Shown: piece after piece, positions 1 to 6,404 of the stretch
Numbering within the stretch: position 1 is the first letter of the stretch
Layout: every line of letters begins with the position of its first letter
NCBI GenBank assembly: GCA_910579845.1
Contig: CAJTWL010000049.1
Span: 1-8,683, forward strand
Length of the DNA stretch: 8,683 nt
Direction: 5' to 3'
From: an uncultured Muribaculaceae bacterium
GTDB taxonomy: Bacteria > Bacteroidota > Bacteroidia > Bacteroidales > Muribaculaceae
The notes under the pieces: generated by a model
What the model was told of the DNA's origin: nothing
Seen by the model: the letters and a program-made list of their open reading frames with translations, nothing else
Databases searched by the model: none
Program-made: the position numbers and the translations under genes

Positions 1-30
1 CTGAAAATTAAGTGTTTAACAGCATAAATT

Positions 31-39
31 TAATTTTTG
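31..39 (+). promoter_or_regulatory. Weak candidate -7 box for the first propeller gene
   Basis: TAATTTTTG resembles the Bacteroides -7 box TAnnTTTG but has three instead of two bases between TA and TTTG, and no clear TTG lies at the expected distance upstream. It sits 36 nt before the start codon in A/T-rich DNA, so chance resemblance is quite possible. Confidence 0.25.
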
Positions 40-75
40 TCATCTACTAAAATATTTTATTAAAAAAATCTTTTT

Positions 76-1200
76 ATGAAAACATCCTATTTTGTCGGTA
101 TAGTGGTCATGATAATATTATCATGCTTTTTGAGCTGCACTTCTGACAAGAAAATCGAGTTGTCGCATCAGGTCTATGAATTGTCAGAAATTGAATCAAT
201 GGTATCTACTGACGGAATCTTTGATGAAATAAATGTGTTTACCCCCAAAAATACAGATGATGCAATATTGGGTAATGTGCGAAAGATCGCAGCTGACAAT
301 TCAACCTATTTCATTTTATGTATAAATGGATCAGTCTTAGCCTTTGACTATAGCGGCAATTACAAGTATAAGGTCGGTCGCGTAGGAAACGGCCCTGGAG
401 AGTATTCAAGACCTCATGACATAACCATTGACCCAGCTACCGGTTATGTCGCCGTCCTGGATTTTAAAAAAATCCTGTTTTATGATCCATTCGACGGAAC
501 ATTTTCCCATGACATCAAACTGGATGTAAACGCCAAGGAAATGTCACTGGATGATAGTCATATCATATTGTCGTGCCCGCCATGTCCGAATGGGAGACCG
601 GCTGATAGTGAGATACTGATCATAGATAGGAAAACTGGGATTAAATCAGGATATCTGCCGGCATCAAACAACAATTGCACGTCATTAGATTTTCCCAACC
701 GGGAATTGAACACAAGTAATAATAGGACCTTTTTCTCACGAAAATTTGACAACAGAATCTATATGGTCAATGATACAGTGGCAGAAGCAATTGAAATCAC
801 CGATAAATCCAATTTTATAACCTCTACTGACAACGCGACTGGTCCGAAACTCATAGAGTTTATGCAGAAATGTCATGAAGATAACAAGATATTCTTCATA
901 GGAGACTTCATGAAAAACGATTCCAATATATTTTTTTCTACTAACCTGGGATATGTCATAGGTGACGTTTCAGATAAACAACTCAATCAGTGTCACGCCC
1001 TCAAATCGTCCAGATTTGATATAGTTCTATCAAGCTGTTATGTTATTAATGGGCGGAATAATGAAATAATATTCACAATTTACCCGCAGTCAGTTTATAA
1101 CACCATACAAGCTGGGCTTGCAAACAGTGACCTCATAACTTTAGGTAAAGACCTTGATGAAGAGTCCAATCCTATTATGGTCCATTATAAACTTCGTTGA
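76..1200 (+). CDS. 6-bladed beta-propeller lipoprotein
   Basis: The 374-aa protein opens with a lipoprotein signal peptide: basic MK, a hydrophobic stretch to about residue 19, then LSC with the likely lipidated Cys at 21 (Cys17 is a second LSC candidate). The mature part is beta-rich with the propeller signature GRVGNGPGEY at residues 101-110, followed by DITIDPATGYVAVLD, which is how Bacteroidales 6-bladed propellers (PF17170-like) run from one blade to the next. Length is normal for the family. A CPPCPNG segment near residues 166-172 adds a close Cys pair that I do not regard as a family hallmark. The family has no assigned enzymatic activity; a binding role at the outer membrane or periplasm is inferred. 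It stands alone, with 181 nt before the next gene, and is visibly AT-richer than the propeller genes further downstream. The start follows an A/T-rich leader without Shine-Dalgarno, as is usual in this phylum. Confidence 0.88.
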   Translation: MKTSYFVGIVVMIILSCFLSCTSDKKIELSHQVYELSEIESMVSTDGIFDEINVFTPKNTDDAILGNVRKIAADNSTYFILCINGSVLAFDYSGNYKYKVGRVGNGPGEYSRPHDITIDPATGYVAVLDFKKILFYDPFDGTFSHDIKLDVNAKEMSLDDSHIILSCPPCPNGRPADSEILIIDRKTGIKSGYLPASNNNCTSLDFPNRELNTSNNRTFFSRKFDNRIYMVNDTVAEAIEITDKSNFITSTDNATGPKLIEFMQKCHEDNKIFFIGDFMKNDSNIFFSTNLGYVIGDVSDKQLNQCHALKSSRFDIVLSSCYVINGRNNEIIFTIYPQSVYNTIQAGLANSDLITLGKDLDEESNPIMVHYKLR

Positions 1201-1216
1201 AGTGTCAGGTATAAAT

Positions 1217-1224
1217 TATGTTTG
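1217..1224 (+). promoter_or_regulatory. Candidate -7 box (TATGTTTG), distal, upstream of the transglutaminase-like gene
   Basis: TATGTTTG matches the Bacteroides -7 consensus TAnnTTTG at all six fixed bases. A TTG at 1197-1199 lies 17 nt upstream, shorter than the roughly 20 nt usual for a -33 element. If used, it would give a leader of about 150 nt for the next gene. It also overlaps the first codons of a possible 33-codon ORF, so at most one of the two readings is likely to be right. Confidence 0.3.
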
Positions 1225-1336
1225 AGTCGGATAAAATTAATATACTATATAATATCAATTTGAGATATATATGTAGGTTTTACTGTGAATTTTTCAAAGG
1301 ATGTTACGACAATGCATGAAAATGACACATTAAAGC

Positions 1337-1367
1337 TTGTGTTCTAAAGCATATCAACATATCTTTG
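1337..1367 (+). promoter_or_regulatory. Sigma-ABfr-type promoter abutting the transglutaminase-like gene
   Basis: TATCTTTG at 1360-1367 matches the Bacteroides -7 consensus TAnnTTTG at every fixed base, and TTG at 1337-1339 stands 20 nt upstream, the expected -33 spacing. Transcription would start near 1372. That leaves only about 10 nt before ATG 1382 and about 19 nt before ATG 1391, which favours the second ATG as the true start. This is the best-supported promoter in the window. Confidence 0.55.
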
Positions 1368-1381
1368 CAGGAAAAATGTGA

Positions 1382-3334
1382 ATGACGCATATGGCGAAAA
1401 AAAACATCATAATTGTCACATTAGTATTCCTAATAGTAATTACAGGCTGTGACAGCAGTTCAGCACTTGATCGCGCGCTTGATATGGCTGGAGATAACCG
1501 TATCGAGCTTGAAAAGGTGTTGGAGCACTTCAAGGATGATTCGCTTAAATATAAAGCTGCTGTATTTCTGATAGAGAATATGCCGTATCAATGTGGGGTA
1601 ATATATGAAGACACAACACGATTGTATGCCTATTACAGAGCCGTCTCATCATCGGACATAGATCCTTGGAGATTATGTGACTCCATCAGTAATGCAGACG
1701 GTCAGTTCAATCCGGAACGGAAACGTGTACAAACAGATCTCACCGATATCACATCTTCGTTCCTTATTGAACATATAAATACCATGTTTAAAGCCTGGAT
1801 GACTCAGCCTTGGCGAAATAAAATAGATTTTGATACATTCTGTAATCATATACTCCCTTATCGTCTGCGTGATGAGCCTCTGATACCATGGGCTCGGACT
1901 CTTTATGAACGATACAATCCAGTTCTCGACAGCCTTAGGAATAGTTCGGACTCCACAGATATGCGTGCAGCTGCTACAATTATGCTTCGTCATTTGCAGA
2001 AGCAGAATATTGTGTTTACGCATGCTGTCCCTCAAGGTGTGAATGTGGGGGTCAGGAATGTGGAATGGAAGATTGGCGACTGCAAGGAGTTTGCAGATAT
2101 TCTTACATGGGTGCTTCGTTCTCTTGCCATTCCATGCGGTTGTGATATGATGCTTGTACGAGGAGATAACAATGTCCCTCATTATTGGAACTATATCCTT
2201 GATAATGACGGACAATCATGGTATGGTTCCATTGGTTATGCTGACACCGAATACAAAGCACCTGACACATATTGGAATCCAAAGGGTAAAGTATGGCGGG
2301 AATGCTATGCACTTAACAGTGAGATATACCATATGTTGCATGCCAAGACTGATGCCGAATTCATACACCCTTCATTTCGTTATCCAACAAAAAAGGATGT
2401 TACATCATTGTACGCCAATCCCAAATGCATAAGTTTTGATATCTCGGCAGATAAATTATATAGATTGCCTGACGATGACGAGCCTGTATATCTATGTATG
2501 TCAAGTTCTGATAAATGGATACCAGTAGATATTGTAGAGCAGAAGTGTGATAGCAATATAATAAGGATTAAAAATATTGAGGGAGATGTGGTATTTCGTG
2601 TTGCCACTGCTTTGGGCGACCGGTTGAATTTCATCGCGCCTCCATTTCTTGTAGACCGCCAGTCAGGTCGCATACATTGGTATGATGTTATACCGGAAGA
2701 AACTGAACAAGTGTGTTTGCTACATAAATTCAATCTACGCACCGAACCTTTCGGTCAAAATATGGTAGGAGGTATCTTCGAAGGGAGCAACAATGCAGAT
2801 TTTAATCAGTGTGATACGCTTCATGTTATAAAAGAATTTCCTGATCGGCTTTATAACCGTGCATATGTTTTATGTTCAAATGTTTATCGCTATGTGCGTT
2901 ATCGTGGGGTCAAAAGTGGTTCATCGGATATATCCGAATTGACATTTATGGATCATAATGGAGCTTCAATTAAAGGAGAGCCGATATGCAATATAAATGA
3001 GCCAACCATGAATAATGCTTTTGATGGAGATCCATACACCTCATTCCGAACCGAAGAGAAAGAGGCATGGATAGGTCTCAAATTTAAAAATAGTTCCCGA
3101 ATTTCATCGATAGTGTTTACTCCTCGAAATAGGAAAAACTATATTCAGCCTGGTAATAGATATGAATTGTTTTATTGTGACAAGGACTGGATTAGTTTGG
3201 GTGTAAAGCACGCACAAGGAGATTCCTTGTTGTATGATGTGCCACGAGGGGCATTGCTTTTCCTGAGGAATCATACCGAGGGTAATCAGGAACGTATATT
3301 TGAATACAGTAACGGAAAACAGAAATGGTGGTAA
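1382..3334 (+). CDS. Transglutaminase-like lipoprotein with C-terminal discoidin-like domain
   Basis: The 650-aa reading has a lipoprotein signal (hydrophobic core, then VITGC with the lipid Cys near residue 23). ATG 1391 (Met4) gives the more typical signal MAKKNIII and suits the adjacent promoter better. A helical N-terminal part, with ELEKVLEHFKDD and FLIENMPYQ, leads into a transglutaminase-like core: Cys234 in GDCKEFADILTW, His267 in VPHYWNYILD, and Asp274 or Asp276 as a possible third residue. Such Cys-His-Asp folds can be transamidases, proteases or peptide amidases, and substrate cannot be read from sequence. From about residue 540 to the end (NNAFDGDPYTSF, WIGLKF, FTPRNRKNYIQPG) it looks like a galactose-binding/F5-8 type C module. 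It probably acts in the periplasm or on the outer membrane. The stop lies among the first codons of the next ORF, indicating co-transcription with the thioredoxin-like/DUF1573 gene. Confidence 0.88.
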   Translation: MTHMAKKNIIIVTLVFLIVITGCDSSSALDRALDMAGDNRIELEKVLEHFKDDSLKYKAAVFLIENMPYQCGVIYEDTTRLYAYYRAVSSSDIDPWRLCDSISNADGQFNPERKRVQTDLTDITSSFLIEHINTMFKAWMTQPWRNKIDFDTFCNHILPYRLRDEPLIPWARTLYERYNPVLDSLRNSSDSTDMRAAATIMLRHLQKQNIVFTHAVPQGVNVGVRNVEWKIGDCKEFADILTWVLRSLAIPCGCDMMLVRGDNNVPHYWNYILDNDGQSWYGSIGYADTEYKAPDTYWNPKGKVWRECYALNSEIYHMLHAKTDAEFIHPSFRYPTKKDVTSLYANPKCISFDISADKLYRLPDDDEPVYLCMSSSDKWIPVDIVEQKCDSNIIRIKNIEGDVVFRVATALGDRLNFIAPPFLVDRQSGRIHWYDVIPEETEQVCLLHKFNLRTEPFGQNMVGGIFEGSNNADFNQCDTLHVIKEFPDRLYNRAYVLCSNVYRYVRYRGVKSGSSDISELTFMDHNGASIKGEPICNINEPTMNNAFDGDPYTSFRTEEKEAWIGLKFKNSSRISSIVFTPRNRKNYIQPGNRYELFYCDKDWISLGVKHAQGDSLLYDVPRGALLFLRNHTEGNQERIFEYSNGKQKWW

Positions 3335-3345
3335 TTTCATATTAT

Positions 3346-4212
3346 ATGAGACGTTTTATCTATGTGCTGATAATGGTACTTGGTGTTTTTGCCACGTCGT
3401 GCGAACGTAACAACGAGGCTAAGATCAGAGAGCTTGTGAGACTGTGGCAGGGTAAGCATGTAGTCCTCCCCGGACATGTCACTGATGCTGTCTCAGGAGA
3501 CACGGTCGATCTCTCAGCTTCAGAATTCACGATACTTACTTATATAGACAGCCTGGGTTGTACAGGATGCAAGATGAAGCTTCCTCTTTGGAATGAGTTT
3601 CTTAGTTCTATAGATTCTATTACTGAATCAGATGTGACCGCTCTAATGGTGATACATACAACTGACCCACATGGAGTAGTATATTTGCTAAGAAGTAATG
3701 GATATGAATATCCTGCGTATATTGATACCAATGATATGATAAACAGGAATAATTCATTCCCTTCCGAGTCTATGTTTCAGTCTTTCCTGCTTGATTCTGA
3801 CCACAGGGTAATCGCTGTTGGGAATCCTGTGTACAACAATAGTGTAGCCAATCTGTACAAGGATATAATCTCCGGGGGGAAAGTGGTGACATCGTCTGGT
3901 TCAGTCGGTGTTGTAGTGAACGACAGGACCCATGATATTGGCGATATACGTATCGGAGAGACGGTGAAGCATAGATTTATTCTTAGCAATGTGAGCTGTG
4001 ATACAGTATACATACGCAAACTGCTCTCATCTTGCGACTGCACTATTGCAGAAACGGACAAAAGACTAATAGCTCCAGGGGGCAAGTCTATTATCACAGT
4101 GACATCTAAGGAAGATTCAATAATCGGTCGATTCACTCGTTCAATCCACATTTTTTATGAAGGATTCATAAATGCTACACAACTTGAAATATCTGGAAAT
4201 GTAATACGCTAA
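3346..4212 (+). CDS. Thioredoxin-like + DUF1573 fusion lipoprotein
   Basis: I start this at ATG 3346 because MRRFIYVLIMVLGVFATSC is then a normal lipoprotein signal (lipid Cys19); the upstream ATG 3325 would add seven residues and overlap the preceding gene by 10 nt. The 288-aa product has two parts. Residues about 30-180 look thioredoxin/TlpA-like: a beta strand FTILTYIDSLG runs into CTGCK (Cys72 and Cys75), the position of the CxxC redox pair. Residues about 197-288 are DUF1573: DIGDIRIGETVKHRF, then SSCDCTIAE with a C-x-C pair (Cys230, Cys232), then IAPGGKSIITV. DUF1573 is an Ig/ASH-like fold of unknown function, common in Bacteroidales lipoproteins. With both Cys pairs outside the cytoplasm, a thiol-disulfide role is reasonable but inferred. 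It abuts the transglutaminase-like gene and very probably shares its transcript. Confidence 0.85.
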   Translation: MRRFIYVLIMVLGVFATSCERNNEAKIRELVRLWQGKHVVLPGHVTDAVSGDTVDLSASEFTILTYIDSLGCTGCKMKLPLWNEFLSSIDSITESDVTALMVIHTTDPHGVVYLLRSNGYEYPAYIDTNDMINRNNSFPSESMFQSFLLDSDHRVIAVGNPVYNNSVANLYKDIISGGKVVTSSGSVGVVVNDRTHDIGDIRIGETVKHRFILSNVSCDTVYIRKLLSSCDCTIAETDKRLIAPGGKSIITVTSKEDSIIGRFTRSIHIFYEGFINATQLEISGNVIR

Positions 4213-4239
4213 CATTAATAATTTCATTATCACAAATCG

Positions 4240-4247
4240 TACATTTG
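4240..4247 (+). promoter_or_regulatory. Candidate -7 box (TACATTTG) for the NVEALA-type gene
   Basis: TACATTTG matches TAnnTTTG at every fixed base and lies in the 126-nt gap before the NVEALA-type gene. The -33 region is weak: only TTA at 4215-4217, 22 nt upstream. Transcription from here would give a leader of roughly 85 nt. It supports expression of the small protein separately from the two genes before it. Confidence 0.45.
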
Positions 4248-4338
4248 ATAGTAATTACTTGTCTCAACAAAGGGACTTCCGTTGAAATGATATATACGGA
4301 TAAGACATTTTTTAATTTATCACAAAAAGCAAAAATTC

Positions 4339-4707
4339 ATGAAAAGAATCTTTATTCCCACTATTTTGGTGGTTGCCGCAGTAAGCGGATTTATTGGATA
4401 TCGTGCCAATATCAATAATAGTGAGTCACTAAGTGATCTCGCGTTAACTAATATCGAAGCATTGACCAATGAAGAAAGTAGCTCTAATAGACCTTTGGAT
4501 TGTAGATACAAAGTTGTGCCCCAACCTTGTTCATTGACTGTTTCTGCAGAAGCTGCTGCAAAGTTGTTTGGAATTTCAGTAGGAAATGGAGAGGGTGCCA
4601 TAACTATGGATGTAGATGGTGCTCATGAGTGCCAAGGTGGAGGCGATACAACATGTGTACCTGTCCGATGTGATGAATTAATCTTAGCAATATTGAGCAG
4701 GCTTTAA
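4339..4707 (+). CDS. NVEALA-family small exported protein
   Basis: The 122-aa product begins MKRIF with a hydrophobic segment (residues about 4-21), then SLSDLALTNIEALTNEE at 30-46. This corresponds to the Bacteroidales NVEALA signature, usually close to LSDLALANVEALA, with Asn-Val-Glu-Ala-Leu-Ala here read as NIEALT (38-43). The rest contains five Cys (55, 64, 98, 106, 111); the C-terminal HECQGGGDTTCVPVRC pattern resembles the C-terminal Cys/Gly pattern of the family. At 122 aa it is longer than the 70-100 aa I would expect. There is no lipobox. The segment-plus-motif layout suggests a membrane-targeted precursor with the signature just outside the membrane, perhaps a processing or recognition site; this is inference. 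Family function is unknown to me. It has its own candidate promoter upstream and a large inverted repeat downstream, so it may be expressed separately from its neighbours. Confidence 0.85.
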   Translation: MKRIFIPTILVVAAVSGFIGYRANINNSESLSDLALTNIEALTNEESSSNRPLDCRYKVVPQPCSLTVSAEAAAKLFGISVGNGEGAITMDVDGAHECQGGGDTTCVPVRCDELILAILSRL

Positions 4708-4721
4708 TATAATATGGATAT

Positions 4722-4798
4722 AAACAGCACCGAAATTAAAGGAACAAATAAATTATGAGTTTTTGTTGTCATATTTCGTATTAATTTCGGTTCTGTTT
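4722..4798. repeat. Long inverted repeat between the NVEALA-type and propeller genes
   Basis: The arms 4722-4739 and 4781-4798 are complementary at 17 of 18 positions, the only mismatch being C4728 against T4792; the left arm reads AAACAGCACCGAAATTAA. The 41-nt interval holds a nested 6-bp pair, AACAAA at 4743-4748 with TTTGTT at 4762-4767, so RNA from here could fold as a stem with an inner hairpin. No U-run follows, so it does not look like an ordinary intrinsic terminator. It lies 14 nt after the NVEALA-type stop and ends 19 nt before the next start. It could be an mRNA 3'-end stabiliser or processing site, an attenuator, or a DNA-level palindrome bound by a protein. Confidence 0.8.
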
Positions 4799-4817
4799 CA
4801 TTCTAATTCGTAAGACT

Positions 4818-5948
4818 ATGAAAACATACGGATTTTTTCTAATGTTTGTTATGGGACTTATCACGGTCTCATGTAATCAGACCTCTGGCTCCATTCAGGA
4901 GATAGGGGATGTCAATGTTGATGTCGACCATCTGTCAGGAGTGTCGGACTTCTTCGATAGCTACAGCTATGTGATTCTTCGTACTCCGTCCGATTCTCCT
5001 CTCGGGACCATATCTCATATCGACATTGACGAAGAGCATATAGTTGCATGTAGTCGTGGCGATGTTCATGTGTATAAGAGGGACGGTCAGATAGTCAGCG
5101 TATTCTCGCATGTTGGTCAAGGTCCGGAGGAGTATATGGATATAAGCGACATACACCTTGTGGACGGGAACGTAAATCTTTTGAGCTGCCAGACAAAGAA
5201 GATCTATGTTTATGAGCCTGACGGCACCTTTGTGGAGTCATATCCTCTTGCTGACTATTATACGGCATTCTGTCCCGCAGATGGTGGGTTCTGGCTCGCC
5301 TCGGAAACCTCCAATAACTCCGGATATGAATTCTCATTCTATGACAAGGACAAAAAGGAGTCAGTGGAGTCTTGTATGCCGTTCGACAGGAATGAAAGTT
5401 TCACTCCGTCTCAATTCCGTCCGTTCATCAGCGATACCGCCGATGACATCCTTGTGGTGCGGCAGTTCGATAATAGTGTCTATAGCCTGAGAAAAGGAGA
5501 CGGAATAAAGACGGTGTGGCGTTATAACTTCAATACCCCCATGCAGCTTTCGGATCTTGACCGTGACCTGCCATATGCCAAGCTATTTGAGGAGACGAGC
5601 AACAAGCCTGTCATAAAGTATCCCGGTATTGCATATGTAAGTGGCAGCCAGGTCTATCAGACCTTGTCCGTGTTCTTCAAACTCGGATATTTCCCATATG
5701 TTTACAAATTTGATATGTCCCGGCAGGACCAGGATGGAAAGACCTTGAGGATCGGACTTGAGTCATTTGAGGATTTCCCATATCTCCGCACTCCTCCTGT
5801 TTTGATTTATGACGGGAACTATGTTTCGCTTATGGAATCATTCAATGTCCTCTCAATAGAGCGATCATTGGGGACAACTGAATTTTCATCAAAAGGTCTG
5901 ACCGAGGAGTCGTCACAAGTACTGTTTTTCCATCATTTCAAACACTGA
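4818..5948 (+). CDS. 6-bladed beta-propeller lipoprotein
   Basis: The 376-aa protein has a lipoprotein signal (MKTYGFFLMFVMGLITVSC, lipid Cys19). The mature domain shows the propeller hallmarks: SYVILRTPSDSPLGTISHIDID near the first blade, GQGPEEY at 100-106 followed by DISDIHLVDG, and KKIYVYEPDG leading the next blade. This is the same arrangement as in the first gene of the window, and the length is nearly identical (376 versus 374 aa), so the two belong to one family (PF17170-like). They are diverged paralogues rather than a recent duplication. No catalytic signature is visible. It begins the downstream four-gene run, 19 nt ahead of the short DUF1573 gene, and is more GC-rich than the first propeller gene. 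A surface or periplasmic binding role is inferred from the lipid anchor and fold. Confidence 0.88.
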   Translation: MKTYGFFLMFVMGLITVSCNQTSGSIQEIGDVNVDVDHLSGVSDFFDSYSYVILRTPSDSPLGTISHIDIDEEHIVACSRGDVHVYKRDGQIVSVFSHVGQGPEEYMDISDIHLVDGNVNLLSCQTKKIYVYEPDGTFVESYPLADYYTAFCPADGGFWLASETSNNSGYEFSFYDKDKKESVESCMPFDRNESFTPSQFRPFISDTADDILVVRQFDNSVYSLRKGDGIKTVWRYNFNTPMQLSDLDRDLPYAKLFEETSNKPVIKYPGIAYVSGSQVYQTLSVFFKLGYFPYVYKFDMSRQDQDGKTLRIGLESFEDFPYLRTPPVLIYDGNYVSLMESFNVLSIERSLGTTEFSSKGLTEESSQVLFFHHFKH

Positions 5949-5967
5949 AAATAAATCATATTGGGTA

Positions 5968-6402
5968 ATGAAGAGTTTATTGTATGTTATATCAATTGTG
6001 GCGGGGCTTATGATGCTATCATGTGCTCATTCTGCAAAAAGTAATGAGCCTACTGATTCGGCTCGTGACACTGTACGGCTTGTGAGAGTTGTGCCTCCCA
6101 AAACAATGATCGTGTCGTCAATTGTCGATAAAGGCCGTCTGAGAGCAGGTAGCGATACAGCACTGTTTTTCTCTATGCAGAATATAGATACGTTTGCAAT
6201 ATCCATTGATCATATTGAGGCTACGTTGCCGTACTGTAGACCGGCTATTTCGCGTGACTCTGTGATTGCCGGAATGGTGGTGGCTCTCGGTATAGAACTG
6301 ACAGTGCCGCAAGAGAAAGGTCCGTTCTCATGCGGACTGAATGTATACACCAAAGGTGTGACCAAGCCATCCTATTTTGAGATAAACGGAGAAATTGAAT
6401 AG
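5968..6402 (+). CDS. Short DUF1573-type lipoprotein
   Basis: The 144-aa product has a lipoprotein signal (MKSLLYVISIVAGLMMLSC, lipid Cys19) and a single domain that follows the DUF1573 plan: residues 54-72 (DKGRLRAGSDTALFFSMQN) match the usual 'G-x-I-x-x-G-x-x-x-x-x-x-F-x-x-x-N' stretch, and QEKGPFSCGLNVYTKG at 115-130 plus the terminal EINGEIE match the closing strands. Where typical members have CGC or CDC, this one has a single Cys90 in LPYCRPAIS, with another Cys122 after GPF. It therefore lacks the C-x-C pair found in its relative at 3346-4212. It sits between two propeller genes, 19 nt after one and 2 nt before the other, so it is almost certainly translated from the same message. Function is unknown; a small accessory to the propellers is a guess. 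Confidence 0.78.
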   Translation: MKSLLYVISIVAGLMMLSCAHSAKSNEPTDSARDTVRLVRVVPPKTMIVSSIVDKGRLRAGSDTALFFSMQNIDTFAISIDHIEATLPYCRPAISRDSVIAGMVVALGIELTVPQEKGPFSCGLNVYTKGVTKPSYFEINGEIE

Positions 6403-6404
6403 CC

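Noticed and set aside
1673..2215. 180-codon open frame on the - strand
   Set aside because: It lies wholly inside the transglutaminase-like gene, antisense to its catalytic core; the translation has no signal peptide or recognisable domain and reads as codon-shadow sequence.
3777..4151. 124-codon - strand frame
   Set aside because: It mirrors the DUF1573 half of the fusion lipoprotein; the + strand has the C-x-C motif and domain order, the - strand nothing recognisable.
4218..4230. Small hairpin ATAAT/ATTAT after the fusion lipoprotein gene as a terminator
   Set aside because: The stem is only five A/T pairs with no G/C and no U-run; this is expected by chance in A/T-rich DNA.
4320..4601. 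93-codon - strand frame opposite the NVEALA-type gene
   Set aside because: It is antisense to a gene with a recognisable family signature and hydrophobic leader, and its own translation shows no coherent pattern.
4755..4784. Nine-codon ORF inside the inverted-repeat loop (MSFCCHISY)
   Set aside because: It is too short to distinguish from chance and its end runs into the right arm, where base pairing better explains the sequence.
4722..4798. Intrinsic terminator or small invertible promoter
   Set aside because: There is no U-run after the right arm, and the 41-nt interval has no full TAnnTTTG box on either strand and is short for known invertible promoters. It is kept as an inverted repeat of unknown role.
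6188..6195. TACGTTTG box inside the short DUF1573 gene
   Set aside because: It matches the -7 pattern but lies within a coding region more than 200 nt from the next start; a six-base pattern is expected a few times by chance in a window of this size.
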